Origin: Sphingopyxis sp. HIX | Lineage (GTDB): Bacteria > Pseudomonadota > Alphaproteobacteria > Sphingomonadales > Sphingomonadaceae | Assembly: GCF_001468285.1 (NCBI RefSeq) | Contig: NZ_LNSB01000042.1 | Span: 1-47,822, forward strand | Direction: 5' to 3' | DNA length: 47,822 nt | Part shown: one piece after another, positions 16,851 to 25,504 of the stretch | Position numbering within the stretch: position 1 is the stretch's first letter | Layout of the letters: every line of letters begins with the position of its first letter | Notes under the pieces: generated by a model | The model's database searches: none | Told to the model about the DNA's origin: nothing | What the model saw: the letters and a program-made list of their open reading frames with translations, nothing else | Program-made: the position numbers and the translations under genes

Positions 16851-17866
16851 GCAGCAGGCGCGCAGCTGCGCTCGCGCATCGCGGCAAGCTCGGCCGCCAT
16901 GCGGATCGCGGCGATCGTCGGGCCCGGATCGGCGACGCCGGTGCCCGCGATGTTGAACGCGGTGCCATGGTCGGCCGACGTGCGCACGATCGGCAGGCCC
17001 AGCGTCAGGTTGACGCCGTCGTCGAAATGCAGCGCCTTGAACGGCGCCAGCGCCTGGTCGTGGTAGCCGCAGAGCAAGGCGTCGTAGCGCGCACGCACAT
17101 GCGGTGCGAACAGGCTGTCGGCCGCCATCGGGCCTTCGACCGCAATGCCGTCGGCCAGCAATTGCTCGACCGCAGGGCGGATGATGCGGAGTTCCTCGTC
17201 GCCCATCTCGCCGCTCTCGCCCGCATGCGGATTGAGCCCCGCGACCGCCAGCAGCGGCGTTGCGATGCCGAAATCGCGCTTCAGCGCGCGCGCGACGATG
17301 CGGCCCTTGGCGACGATCAGCTCGCTGGTCAGCCGCTCGGGCACCTCGGCGAGCGGGACATGCACCGTCAGCGGCACGACGCGCAGCTTCGGCCCCGCGA
17401 GCATCATCACCGCATTGGTCGCGGTCACGCCGCAGCGCTCGGCGATGAATTCGGTCTGCCCCGGGTGCGTATAGCCGACGCCATAGAGCTGCGCCTTCGA
17501 CACCGGCCCGGTGACCAGCGCCCCGACGGCCTGCGTGCGCGCGAGCCCGATGCCGGTTTCGAGCGAATGGAGCGCGCAGGTCGCGCCCGCCTTGGTCGGC
17601 GATCCGGGCACGACCGGACCGCTGTCTTCCAGATGCCAGACGGGTAGCGCATCGCCAAAGGCCGGCGCGACCTCGGCGATGTCGCCGACGCGTTGCGTAG
17701 GCCCGGGCCACACCGCAGCGATCGACGCGATATCGCCGACCGCAACGAAGGGCGGCAGGGCGTTTTCGTGCCGCGCCGCCCAGGCGCGCGCGGTCACTTC
17801 GGGCCCGACCCCGGCCGGGTCACCGAGGGTGACCGCGATCGGGCGCGGGTTCATACTGCCCGGCAT
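16847..17866 (-). CDS. pdxA: 4-hydroxythreonine-4-phosphate dehydrogenase
   Basis: The product has about 339 residues. It catalyses the NAD+-dependent oxidation and decarboxylation of 4-phosphohydroxy-L-threonine in pyridoxal phosphate synthesis. The N-terminus PIAVTLGDPAGVGPEVTARA matches the family. The three metal-ligand histidines are visible in GYTHPGQTEFIAE (about 150), LCGYHDQALAPFKAL (about 260) and RTSADHGTAFNIAGTG (about 290). ATG 17866 overlaps the surA stop as TGATG. An in-frame ATG at 17854, preceded by GGGCAGT, is an equally plausible start. The 3' end overlaps rsmA by four bases. Confidence 0.95.
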   Translation of the reverse strand: MPGSMNPRPIAVTLGDPAGVGPEVTARAWAARHENALPPFVAVGDIASIAAVWPGPTQRVGDIAEVAPAFGDALPVWHLEDSGPVVPGSPTKAGATCALHSLETGIGLARTQAVGALVTGPVSKAQLYGVGYTHPGQTEFIAERCGVTATNAVMMLAGPKLRVVPLTVHVPLAEVPERLTSELIVAKGRIVARALKRDFGIATPLLAVAGLNPHAGESGEMGDEELRIIRPAVEQLLADGIAVEGPMAADSLFAPHVRARYDALLCGYHDQALAPFKALHFDDGVNLTLGLPIVRTSADHGTAFNIAGTGVADPGPTIAAIRMAAELAAMRERSCAPAA

Positions 17867-19206
17867 CAGCTGAAGTCGATCACCGCGTCCCGGCGCAAGT
17901 CGCGCAGATAGCGCTGGGCGCGCTTCTGCACCTTTTCCTCGAGCAGGCGGTTCTCGATTTCCTCGAGATTGGGCTCGGAGGCCGTGCTCGGCAGGTCGCG
18001 GCCGCACAGCACGAGGACGCTGACGCCCTCGTTCGCGGCACCGAAGGGCTGGGTGGTCTGGCCGACCTGCAGGTTGACGAGCGTCGACTGCAGCGGCGGG
18101 GGCAGCTGGCGCATCTGGATGCCGTCGCGCGAGACGACCGTCGCGCCCAGGCTCTGCGCGACCGCGTCGGCGCCGCCGCAACCGGCGATGCTGCGCGTCG
18201 CTTCGGCGAACTGGCCGGCGAGCTCGGAAGCCTTGGCCTCGCTGGTGCCGGGGGCGAAATCGAGCGAGATCTGCTTGAGGCTCAGCACCGCGTCGCGCGG
18301 GTCGGCGGTCAGCACCTGGCGCCGGTCGACCATCAGCATGATCGACACGCCGCCGGGAACCTCGACCGGTCCGACGAGCTGGCCGGGCTGCATCTGCCGC
18401 GCCGCGTCGGCCATGGTGTCCGGCAGCTGCCCGGCCTTCACCCAGCCGAGGTCGCCGCCGACGACCGCGGTCGAGGCTTCGGAAAACTGGCGCGCATAGG
18501 CGGCGAAGCTGCCGCCGGCCTGCAGCGCCTGGACGATCTTCTGCGCATTTTCGGCGACCGACTGGATCGTTTCGGGGGTCGCGGTCAGATAGATTTCGGC
18601 GATGTGGAATTCGTCCTGGCCCTTGGCCTCCATCGTCCGCTTGTAGATGATGTCGACCTCTTCCTTCGACACGTTGGTGGTCGACTGGATGTTGCGCTGG
18701 AGCAGGCGGTCCCAGGCGAATTCGCCGCGGATCTGCTGCTTCACCGCGGCGGCGGAAGAGCCCTTCGACGCCAGGTAGGCGGTGAACTGGTCGGGCGTCT
18801 GCTTGAAGCGCGCCGCGAGCCGCGCGAACTGGTCGTTGACGACATTCTCGTCGACCTCGATCTCGGCCGCCTTGGCCTCCTGGATCTGCAACTTCTCGTC
18901 GATCAGGTTGCTGAACACCTGCTGGCGCAGCGCCTGGATCTGCTCGGGGGGCAGTTCGGCGTCGCCATTGGCGACGCGGATCAGCGCCATGCGCTGCTCG
19001 ATGTCGGTCGCGGTGATGATTTCGCCGTTCACCGTCGCCGACGGGCGATAGACATTCGCCTTCGCATCGCCGTAGATCTGGACATTGCCCGGGATGTTGA
19101 GCGCGGTGGTCGGCACGTCGCTGTCGGGAACGGTCTGCGCCAGCACCGGGGTCACGCCAACGGCGGCAACGGCGGCGAAGCCGATCAAGGTCGAAATTTT
19201 GGTCAT
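17866..19206 (-). CDS. surA: Periplasmic peptidyl-prolyl isomerase/chaperone SurA
   Basis: The product has 446 residues. A signal peptide (ISTLIGFAAVAAVGVTPVLAQ, cut near residue 23) is followed by the SurA N-terminal helical domain (about 60-190, ending QIRGEFAWDRLLQRNI). The first parvulin domain is at about 210-315 (FHIAEIYLTATPE, then VGGDLGWVKAGQLPDTM). A second, degenerate domain is at about 320-415. The C-terminal helix NRLLEEKVQKRAQRYLRDLRRDAVIDFS packs on the N-domain. It chaperones outer-membrane proteins, including LptD, which is encoded immediately upstream. The start at ATG 19206 is supported by AGGG five bases before it. A GTG at 19212 is in frame. Confidence 0.95.
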   Translation of the reverse strand: MTKISTLIGFAAVAAVGVTPVLAQTVPDSDVPTTALNIPGNVQIYGDAKANVYRPSATVNGEIITATDIEQRMALIRVANGDAELPPEQIQALRQQVFSNLIDEKLQIQEAKAAEIEVDENVVNDQFARLAARFKQTPDQFTAYLASKGSSAAAVKQQIRGEFAWDRLLQRNIQSTTNVSKEEVDIIYKRTMEAKGQDEFHIAEIYLTATPETIQSVAENAQKIVQALQAGGSFAAYARQFSEASTAVVGGDLGWVKAGQLPDTMADAARQMQPGQLVGPVEVPGGVSIMLMVDRRQVLTADPRDAVLSLKQISLDFAPGTSEAKASELAGQFAEATRSIAGCGGADAVAQSLGATVVSRDGIQMRQLPPPLQSTLVNLQVGQTTQPFGAANEGVSVLVLCGRDLPSTASEPNLEEIENRLLEEKVQKRAQRYLRDLRRDAVIDFS

Positions 19207-19298
19207 TTTCACCCTATAAAGAAGGTTCCGGCCCGCTCCGTATCAGCGGAGACGCCCCATGGTCCAGCGCAAACGCGCCTCTGCACATCATAACGGCC

Positions 19299-19328
19299 GC
19301 TATACTGGATGCCCGACGCTGAACGCAA
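19299..19328 (-). promoter_or_regulatory. Putative internal surA promoter
   Basis: On the minus strand TTGCGT (19323-19328) and TATAGC (19299-19304) are 18 bases apart, within the 146-base gap between lptD and surA. This gap is unusually long for the operon, so surA-pdxA-rsmA may also be transcribed separately. Confidence 0.4.
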
Positions 19329-19352
19329 GCTGAGCGGGACGGGAAGTTCCCG

Positions 19353-21650
19353 TCAGAAGCCGAGGTTGCGGAACGCCACGCGGAACGAGAAGCTGTTGCC
19401 GCGCCGCGCGTCGCCGGTGTCGATATAGTCGCGGCGCCAGGTCAGCGCGATCGACAGGCAATCGTCGTCATATGCGACGCCCAGCCGGTGGCGGATCGGC
19501 TCGAATCCGTCGGAGAGGCTCAGCGGATCGTCGTTCTTGCTGGTCAGGTCGACGATCGCCGAGCCGAAGATCGACCAGCTCTTCGCCACTGCGATCCGGC
19601 CGCCGGCGCGCACCTCCTCGCGGTCCTGCAGATCCTCGCCGAACAGCGCGATGTCGCGGTTGAGCCGCGAATAGCCGAGCACGGCATAGGTCGAGCGGCT
19701 GCCGATCGTCGCATCGAACTCGTTGCGGCGTACCGCCAGGCTGTCCTTGTCGAGGCGGAAGCGGTGCGTCAGCCGCAGGAAATCCTTGTAGGCGACGGTG
19801 GTGCGCCCGACGATGTCGGAGGTGCGGTCGGTGAGCCCGGTGCCGTCGGGGAACAGGCTGGGCTTGTCCGACAGGCGATAGCTCTGCCCGACGATGCTGT
19901 TGATGTTGAACCCCGGGCGGCTGTAATTCCACTCGACGCCATAAGTGACGCGCGCGCCGTCCTCGAAGCGGTCGTAGCCGCTGAAGCGATTGATCGCGAA
20001 GAGGTTGCTGTCCTCGAGGTCGAAGGCGCGGCTGTCCTCGTTCGGGATGTCGAGATTCTTGATCTGCGGCGTCGCGACGAACTGCACGCGCGGGGTCAGC
20101 GTCTGCGTGCCCCCCGCGAATTCGCCGACGAAGGGCCAGCGCATGTCGACCGCGGCGGCGGCGATGCCGCGGCCTTCCCAGCCCGACTTGCCGCGATAGC
20201 CCGGGATGGCGGTCAGTAGATTTTCGTCGCTGTGATAGACGTCGCCGCGCACCATCGCGGTGAAGGTGACTTCCTGCCCCAGCGAGGTGAGGCGGCGCAG
20301 GTCCCAGCGCACCCCCGCAAAGGCGCGCTGCGTGTCCTGTCCCGCGGTGCGGCCGATCGCGAGCGTGTTGACCTGCAGCTCGAACTGGCCGCCGAACACC
20401 GGGTCGGTCAGCCGCTGGCGATAGTCGAGGATCGGCAGCGCGATCGGCTGCTGCCCCTGCTTGTCGCCCGCGCGCAAGGTCTGCGTCGCCCAGCCGGCGA
20501 TCGACAGATAGCTCTGGCCCCCGATCCGTTCGACCTCGAAGGTCGAGCGCAGCCGGTCGTCGCGGGTGATGTCGTAACGGCGCAGGAAGGTGCGGTCGCT
20601 GGCGATGCGTCCCGAATAGGTGACGCTCCAGCGCGGGCTCAGCTGGAACTTGCCCGCGCTTTCCAGATAGCCGCGGAAATCATTCTCGCCGGCGGTGTTC
20701 GGGCTGTTGAGCGGGACGACCGAGCTGTAGGTGCCATAGCCGTTGATGCGGAACGACCCGATGTCGGTCAGCGCGCGGAATTCGCCCTCGATCATCGGCG
20801 CCGCGCCGGTGTAGAGATGCGGGGTGATCGTCAGGTCGCGGTCGGGCGCGATGCGCAGATAATAGGGCACCGCAATTTCGAGCCCGTTGGTGCGGTCGTA
20901 GCGTACCTCCGGAACGAGGATGCCGCTGCTCGGCTCGTTGTTCAGCGGATGGCTCAGCCCCGGCAGCGGGATCAGCGGCAGGCCGAAGATTTCGACGCGC
21001 GCGCCCTTGTAGCGCACCTTGTTCTTCGCCTTGTCGTACATCACGCGCACCGCGCGGATCTGCCAGCTCGGGTTCTTGGGGCAGCCCTCGTCGTCGACGA
21101 CGGGGCAGGGGGTGTAAGCGGCGTTTTCGAGCTCGATATTGCCGTTGTCGAAGCGCGTGCCCTTGACGGCCGCGAGGCGCGAGCCGTTGTCGAGGACGAC
21201 CAGCATGTCCTCGACCACCCCGTCGCGCAGGCTGTCGGTCAGCACGATGCGCTCGCCGTAAGCCGTGTCGCCCTCGGGATTGGCGATCGCGACGTCGCCC
21301 TCGGCGACGACCTCGCCGGTCTTGCGGTTCCACGTCACCTTGTTCGCGCGCATCTGGATCGCGTCGCGATTCATCTGCACATTGCCCTCGGCGACGACGA
21401 TCTCGGTGTCGCTGTCGTAATTGAGATTGTCGGCGGCAAAGCCGACCTGCTGGTCGCCCGCGACCTTCGGCGCGTCGCCGGGGGCGGTCGAGACGTCGGG
21501 GGTCTGGAGGCTGGGTTCGCCCTGCGGCGCGAGCACCACGGGGGGCTCGGCACCGGTCTGCGCGGCGGCGGGTACCGCGACCAGCGCCAGCGCGCTGGCG
21601 GTCGCGAACCACAGCGGCCGGTTGCTCCCCTGGAACAAAGTCCCCGTCAT
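19353..21650 (-). CDS. lptD: LPS-assembly protein LptD
   Basis: The product has 765 residues. It is the outer-membrane barrel that, with LptE, inserts lipopolysaccharide into the outer leaflet. The signal peptide ends AVPAAAQ near residue 31. The OstA/LptA-like jellyroll is at about 70-200 (GFAADNLNYDSDTEIVVAEG, VTWNRKTGEVVAEGDVAIAN). The LptD barrel extends to the C-terminus, which ends in aromatic FRNLGF as outer-membrane proteins do. The whole precursor has only three cysteines: two close together near residue 180 (TPCPVVDDEGCPKN) and one near 735 (YDDDCLSIALTW). The E. coli protein has four. The start is ATG 21650, with AAGGG upstream. Confidence 0.95.
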   Translation of the reverse strand: MTGTLFQGSNRPLWFATASALALVAVPAAAQTGAEPPVVLAPQGEPSLQTPDVSTAPGDAPKVAGDQQVGFAADNLNYDSDTEIVVAEGNVQMNRDAIQMRANKVTWNRKTGEVVAEGDVAIANPEGDTAYGERIVLTDSLRDGVVEDMLVVLDNGSRLAAVKGTRFDNGNIELENAAYTPCPVVDDEGCPKNPSWQIRAVRVMYDKAKNKVRYKGARVEIFGLPLIPLPGLSHPLNNEPSSGILVPEVRYDRTNGLEIAVPYYLRIAPDRDLTITPHLYTGAAPMIEGEFRALTDIGSFRINGYGTYSSVVPLNSPNTAGENDFRGYLESAGKFQLSPRWSVTYSGRIASDRTFLRRYDITRDDRLRSTFEVERIGGQSYLSIAGWATQTLRAGDKQGQQPIALPILDYRQRLTDPVFGGQFELQVNTLAIGRTAGQDTQRAFAGVRWDLRRLTSLGQEVTFTAMVRGDVYHSDENLLTAIPGYRGKSGWEGRGIAAAAVDMRWPFVGEFAGGTQTLTPRVQFVATPQIKNLDIPNEDSRAFDLEDSNLFAINRFSGYDRFEDGARVTYGVEWNYSRPGFNINSIVGQSYRLSDKPSLFPDGTGLTDRTSDIVGRTTVAYKDFLRLTHRFRLDKDSLAVRRNEFDATIGSRSTYAVLGYSRLNRDIALFGEDLQDREEVRAGGRIAVAKSWSIFGSAIVDLTSKNDDPLSLSDGFEPIRHRLGVAYDDDCLSIALTWRRDYIDTGDARRGNSFSFRVAFRNLGF

Positions 21651-21709
21651 CTAAACCCTTTGTCCCACATCCTGGAGCCTGGAGCCCGCTTGGACCCCCC
21701 GCTTTGTTT

Positions 21710-21738
21710 TTGCAACTCGCAAGCGAAACCCCTATCGG
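21710..21738 (+). promoter_or_regulatory. Putative pepA promoter
   Basis: TTGCAA at 21710-21715 and TATCGG at 21733-21738 are 17 bases apart and end 42 bases before the pepA start. They lie in the 130-base gap between divergent lptD and pepA. Confidence 0.4.
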
Positions 21739-21780
21739 TCCGCCACGTTCCAATCAATCATCGCATAAGAGAGTCAAAAG

Positions 21781-23223
21781 ATGGACATTCAGTTTGTCGC
21801 GCAAATCGATGCGTCTGCCGACGTCGTCGCTTTCCCCGTCCGCAAGGGCGGTGCCGCCGCGCTCGGCGCGCTGCTCGGCGCCGCCGCGACGCAGGCGCGC
21901 TTCGACGGCGCCGCGGGCGCGGTCGCCGAAACCGCGGCGATCGACGGCGACAAAGCGAAGCGGCTGCTGCTCGTCGGTATCGGCGAAGGCTCGGTCCAGG
22001 ATCTCGAACGCGGCGGCGCGGCGCTGACCGCGAAGCTCCAGACCAGCGGCGTCACGACGGTGCACGTCGATTTCGCAAGCGCGGACGACAGCGATGCGCA
22101 GGATGTGCTCGCTTTCGCGACCGGCGCGCTGTTGCGGGGCTGGCGCCTCGACACCTATCGCACGCGCCTCGCCGACAATGCGAAGCCCAGCCTCCAGACG
22201 GTGGTGATCGCCTCGCCGCACGGCACGCCCGCGGGCTGGGCCGAGGCGCAGGCGATCGCGGATGGTGTGGCCTTCACGCAGACGCTCGTCGCCGAGCCGC
22301 CGAACATCCTCTACCCCGAGAGCTTCGTCGAGCGCTGCCAGCATCTCGCCGACCTCGGTGTCGAACTCGAGGTGCTCGACGAGCGCCAGATGAAGGCGCT
22401 CGGCATGGGCGCGCTGCTCGGCGTCGCGCAGGGCTCGACGCGCCCGCCGCGGCTGCTCGCGATGCGCTGGAACGGCGGCGAAGCTGGTCAGAAACCTGTT
22501 GCCTTCGTCGGCAAGGGCGTGACCTTCGACACCGGCGGCATCAGCATCAAGCCCGCCGCGGGCATGGACATGATGAAATGGGACATGGGCGGCGCGGGCG
22601 CCGTCGCGGGCGCGATGAAGGCGATCGCGGGGCGCAAGGCCAAGGCCAATGTCGTCGGCATCGTCGGGCTGGTCGAGAATATGCCCGACGGCAATGCGAT
22701 GCGCCCCGGCGACATCGTCACCACCATGTCGGGCCAGACGGTCGAGGTGCTCAACACCGACGCCGAGGGCCGCCTCGTGCTCTGCGATGCGGTGACCTGG
22801 ACGCAGAAGATCTACGAACCCTCGGTGATCGTCGATCTCGCGACGCTGACCGGCGCGATGGTGATCTCGCTCGGCCACGAATATGCCGGCATCTTCGCCA
22901 ATGACGACGGCCTCGCCGACCAGCTGATCGCCGCGGGCGAGGCGTCGAACAACAAGCTCTGGCGCTTCCCGCTGTCGGCGGCCTACGACAAGCTGATCGA
23001 CAGCCCGATCGCCGATATGAAGAATGTCGGTCCGCGCGAGGGCGGCTCGATCACCGCCGCGCAGTTCATCAAGCGCTTCGTCGACGAAGGCGTCAAATGG
23101 GCGCATCTCGATATCGCGGGCATGGCGTGGCACGACAAGGAAGGCCCGGTCTATGCCAAGGGCGCGACCGGTTACGGCGTGCGTCTGCTCGACCGCTTCA
23201 TCGCCGATAATTTCGAGGGGTGA
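21781..23223 (+). CDS. pepA: Leucyl aminopeptidase (cytosol aminopeptidase, M17)
   Basis: The product has 480 residues. It releases N-terminal residues from peptides using two metal ions, and acts as a hexamer in the cytoplasm. The N-terminal macro-like domain (about 1-165) is less conserved. The catalytic domain has FVGKGVTFDTGGISIKPA (about 242-259, with metal-binding Lys and Asp) and the family signature NTDAEGRLVL (about 325-334, with Asp, Glu and the catalytic Arg). It continues with HLDIAGMAW near 445. GAGAG precedes ATG 21781 at a usable distance. In E. coli pepA is followed by holC, and the same order holds here. Confidence 0.97.
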   Translation: MDIQFVAQIDASADVVAFPVRKGGAAALGALLGAAATQARFDGAAGAVAETAAIDGDKAKRLLLVGIGEGSVQDLERGGAALTAKLQTSGVTTVHVDFASADDSDAQDVLAFATGALLRGWRLDTYRTRLADNAKPSLQTVVIASPHGTPAGWAEAQAIADGVAFTQTLVAEPPNILYPESFVERCQHLADLGVELEVLDERQMKALGMGALLGVAQGSTRPPRLLAMRWNGGEAGQKPVAFVGKGVTFDTGGISIKPAAGMDMMKWDMGGAGAVAGAMKAIAGRKAKANVVGIVGLVENMPDGNAMRPGDIVTTMSGQTVEVLNTDAEGRLVLCDAVTWTQKIYEPSVIVDLATLTGAMVISLGHEYAGIFANDDGLADQLIAAGEASNNKLWRFPLSAAYDKLIDSPIADMKNVGPREGGSITAAQFIKRFVDEGVKWAHLDIAGMAWHDKEGPVYAKGATGYGVRLLDRFIADNFEG

Positions 23224-23250
23224 TGCCGCTAGGCTCGTCATTCAATATCC

Positions 23251-23343
23251 ACGTCGCCCCCGCGAAGGCGGGGGCCGCTGGAGGGTTGAATCCCTCGTCG
23301 TCGCGTAAACCGCCGGCGGCCCCCGCCTGCGCGGGGGCGACGT
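23251..23343. repeat. Palindromic intergenic repeat, 28-base arms
   Basis: Arms at 23251-23278 and 23316-23343 are reverse complements at 27 of 28 positions around a 37-base spacer. Each arm is itself a hairpin (GCCCCCGC-GAAG-GCGGGGGC on the left). It fills the gap between pepA and holC and ends 7 bases before the holC start. Confidence 0.9.
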
Positions 23344-23350
23344 AGCAGCG

Positions 23351-23800
23351 ATGCCCCGCGTCGACTTCTACCGCCTGACCCGCGACCCGGTGGAGCGCGT
23401 GCTGCCCGCGGTCGCGACGCGCATCCTCGCCAACGGCGACCGGCTGCTCGTCGTCGCGGGCCCCGCGATGCAGCGCCAGGCGATCGACGAGGCGCTGTGG
23501 ACACTCCAGCCGGCGAGCTTCCTGCCGCACGGCGCCGCGGGCTCGCCCGACGAGGAGATCGAGCCGATCCTCATCGCGGGCACGCTCGCCGCGGCGCCGC
23601 CCAATCGCGCGACGCATCTCGCGCTCGCCGACGGCGAATGGCGCGAGGAAGCGCTGGGCTTCGAACGCACCTTCCTCTTCTTCGACAACAGCCGCATCGA
23701 CGACGCCCGCGCGCTCTGGCGCGCCCTCGCGGCGCGCGACGACGTCGACAACCGCTTCTGGAAACAGGACGAAAATGGCCGCTGGAGCGAGGGGCCCTAG
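23351..23800 (+). CDS. holC: DNA polymerase III chi subunit
   Basis: The product has 149 residues, typical for chi. Chi links the clamp loader, via psi, to single-strand binding protein. Family features are the N-terminus VDFYRLTRDPVERVLPAVA (about 3-21), LANGDRLLVVAGP (about 28-40), the DEALWTLQPASFLPHG stretch (about 48-63) and LFFDNSRIDDARALWRAL (about 112-130). It follows pepA as in many proteobacteria. No clear Shine-Dalgarno is present; the G-rich end of the preceding palindrome lies at that place. Psi (holD) is not in the window. Confidence 0.92.
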   Translation: MPRVDFYRLTRDPVERVLPAVATRILANGDRLLVVAGPAMQRQAIDEALWTLQPASFLPHGAAGSPDEEIEPILIAGTLAAAPPNRATHLALADGEWREEALGFERTFLFFDNSRIDDARALWRALAARDDVDNRFWKQDENGRWSEGP

Positions 23801-23872
23801 GCTGTGACCCCGGTCACCTCGCCCGCGCGCCCACCCGGTTAGGAAATGAGCGAACAGCAACAGGAGCTTGTC

Positions 23873-24394
23873 ATGACCAAAGGCCCGTCGATCCTTCTCG
23901 CCGCCACCGCGCTTTTCCTCGCCGCCTGCGGCTCGCCGTCGGAGAAGGAGGTCGCGAGCGGCAGCTATACCGACCCCGACACCGGCGAGACCGCCGATTA
24001 CAAGGTGACCACGAGCGCCGACGGCGACGAGGGCAAGGTCAGCATCAAGACCGCCGACGGCGAGATGAGCTTCGGCGGCGGCGCGGCGGCCAAGCTGCCC
24101 GCGGGCTTCACTCCCTATCCGGGGTCGAAGATGACCGGCGGCATGGCGACAACGGGCAAGGACGGTGCCAGCGGCCTCGCGAGCTTCGAGGTCGAGGGCA
24201 AGGCCGCCGACGTCATCGCGCATTTCCGCAAGCAGGCCGAAGGCGCGGGCATGAAGATCACGAGCGAGGTCAGCGCCGGCGACACGCTGATGTTCGGTGC
24301 CGAAAAGACCGGCGAGGGCAAGAACGGCGTCCATGTCACCGCGACGCAGGAGGGCGGCACGGTCACCGGCGCGGTGACCTACGGCGGCGGCTGA
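23873..24394 (+). CDS. Putative lipoprotein of unknown function
   Basis: The product has 173 residues. A lipoprotein signal peptide ends in a lipobox (LFLAACGS, Cys near residue 21). The mature part is Gly/Thr/Lys-rich with short repeats of the form DGDEGKVSIKTADGEMSFGGG. It includes an amphipathic stretch, AADVIAHFRKQAEGAGMKI (about 120-138). No known domain is recognised. ATG 23873 follows CAGGAGCTTGTC and starts the signal peptide correctly; an ATG at 23846 would add nine polar residues. It should be an outer- or inner-membrane-attached protein. Confidence 0.75.
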   Translation: MTKGPSILLAATALFLAACGSPSEKEVASGSYTDPDTGETADYKVTTSADGDEGKVSIKTADGEMSFGGGAAAKLPAGFTPYPGSKMTGGMATTGKDGASGLASFEVEGKAADVIAHFRKQAEGAGMKITSEVSAGDTLMFGAEKTGEGKNGVHVTATQEGGTVTGAVTYGGG

Positions 24395-24493
24395 TCCCGG
24401 CGCGGGACGCGGCTGCCCATCCTGCCTTGCGGTGCGGCGAAAGCGCGGCTAGAGGCGCGCGCAGATAGAACACACCAAAGCAGGAGCTTTCCC

Positions 24494-24916
24494 ATGGCGG
24501 TCACCCGCACCTTTTCGATCATCAAGCCCGACGCCACCCGCCGCAACATCACGGGCGCCGTCACCAAGATGCTGGAAGACGCCGGCCTGCGCGTCGTCGC
24601 GTCGAAGCGCATCCACATGAGCCGCGAACAGGCCGAGGGTTTCTACGCGGTCCACAAGGAACGCCCCTTCTTCGGCGAACTCGTCGAATTCATGATCAGC
24701 GGCCCGGTCGTCGTCCAGGTCCTCGAGGGCGAAGACGCGATGCAGCGCAACCGCGACATCATGGGCGCGACCAACCCCGCCAACGCCGAGCCCGGCACGA
24801 TCCGCAAGGAACTGGCCGAGAGCATCGAGGCGAACACCGTGCACGGCAGCGACAGCGACGAAAATGCGGCGATCGAAATCGCCTATTTCTTCAAGCCCGA
24901 AGAAATCGTCGGCTGA
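24494..24916 (+). CDS. ndk: Nucleoside diphosphate kinase
   Basis: The product has 140 residues, full length. It transfers the gamma phosphate of ATP to nucleoside diphosphates through a phosphohistidine. The N-terminus [18 protein letters not shown], the [24 protein letters not shown] region (read in two parts, about 72-95) and the active-site [20 protein letters not shown] (His near 117) are all present. AGGAG precedes the ATG; it sits in the loop of a small 5-bp hairpin (AAAGC-AGGA-GCTTT, 24477-24490). TTGCGG (24427) and CTAGAG (24449) might be a weak promoter. The gene ends in a strong terminator. Confidence 0.98.
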   Translation: MAVTRTFSIIKPDATRRNITGAVTKMLEDAGLRVVASKRIHMSREQAEGFYAVHKERPFFGELVEFMISGPVVVQVLEGEDAMQRNRDIMGATNPANAEPGTIRKELAESIEANTVHGSDSDENAAIEIAYFFKPEEIVG

Positions 24917-24941
24917 TCCCCTCGGGATAGCGAAACAGAAG

Positions 24942-24972
24942 AGGCCGCCGGAGTAATCCGGCGGCCTTTTTT
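24942..24972 (+). terminator. Rho-independent terminator of ndk
   Basis: A 10-bp stem (AGGCCGCCGG/CCGGCGGCCT) with a six-base loop is followed by six T. It is the clearest intrinsic terminator in the window. The T-run overlaps the stop codon of the converging gene at 24971, so it may also end that transcript from the other side. Confidence 0.92.
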
Positions 24973-25369
24973 ACGCGGTCTCTGGCTTGCGGACCAAAAG
25001 CCGCGACCTGACCTCATCGGGCTGCTTGCTGAGCGCAAGCAAGCGGCGCGAAAGGTCGAGGTTGGGTAGGGCAAATGCCATCACATGGGCAAATGTCCCG
25101 GCGATGAAAAAGGGGATCAGAATCAAGAGCGACGACCATTTCTGACTAAAAATTACGTAGAGTCCCATTCCGCCCGCCAGCGCCCATATGACGATACGCA
25201 TCAAGCCATAGATCCTGTGGAATAATTTTTCCTTCTTCCACGGAATATCTTCGTCGACGGGCAGCATCCAATCGATGTCCGAAATCGAGAAATAATATTG
25301 CCCATCGATTTCGGTGAACTGATCGCGGAATTGTTGGGCAATAATCTCGTGCGACGAAATCGCGACCAT
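24971..25369 (-). CDS. Small membrane protein of unknown function, lower GC
   Basis: The product has 132 residues. A soluble N-terminal half (SDIDWMLPVDEDIPWKKEKL) is followed by two transmembrane helices at about 55-75 (MRIVIWALAGGMGLYVIF) and 80-105 (WSSLLILIPFFIAGTFAHVM). A charged tail follows. No family is recognised. The base composition is visibly lower in GC than the neighbours (runs such as GAATAATTTTTC), and codon use differs, which suggests transfer or weak selection. ATG 25369 has GAGGAG five bases before it. That ribosome-binding site belongs to a duplicated tail of the purN-yjbR gene. Confidence 0.65.
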   Translation of the reverse strand: MVAISSHEIIAQQFRDQFTEIDGQYYFSISDIDWMLPVDEDIPWKKEKLFHRIYGLMRIVIWALAGGMGLYVIFSQKWSSLLILIPFFIAGTFAHVMAFALPNLDLSRRLLALSKQPDEVRSRLLVRKPETA

Positions 25370-25470
25370 CAAAACTCCTCCGCAAGCCGGATGCCGACCG
25401 AGCCATCACCGAAGTAGGCGGGGCGACAATAGCGGTGCTCGTCCATCTCGATCAAGGCCGCGCTTTCTGA
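25369..25470 (-). pseudogene. Truncated duplicate of the YjbR-domain 3' end
   Basis: Translated on the minus strand the stretch reads [12 protein letters not shown], then [14 protein letters not shown], then AEEF and stop. The corresponding part of the purN-yjbR fusion reads [12 protein letters not shown], then [14 protein letters not shown], then about 30 residues later VAEEF and stop. At DNA level bases 25388-25467 match 26252-26335 at roughly nine positions in ten, and 25369-25384 match the extreme 3' end near 26137. The middle, coding for the last helices, is deleted, and there is no plausible start codon. It is a remnant of duplication that retains the stop and the following ribosome-binding site. 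Confidence 0.8.
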
Positions 25471-25504
25471 AGCCCGAGGCGACGCGCTGAAGCGCGGGCC
25501 GCCG

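Noticed and set aside
20232..22904. Open frame of 890 codons opposite lptD and across pepA
   Set aside because: It is a high-GC shadow frame: low-complexity Arg/Gly/Ala composition, no domain, and it overlaps two clearly conserved genes.
24477..24490. Hairpin AAAGC-AGGA-GCTTT at the ndk ribosome-binding site
   Set aside because: Only five base pairs, and the Shine-Dalgarno is in the loop, so it is accessible; probably chance.
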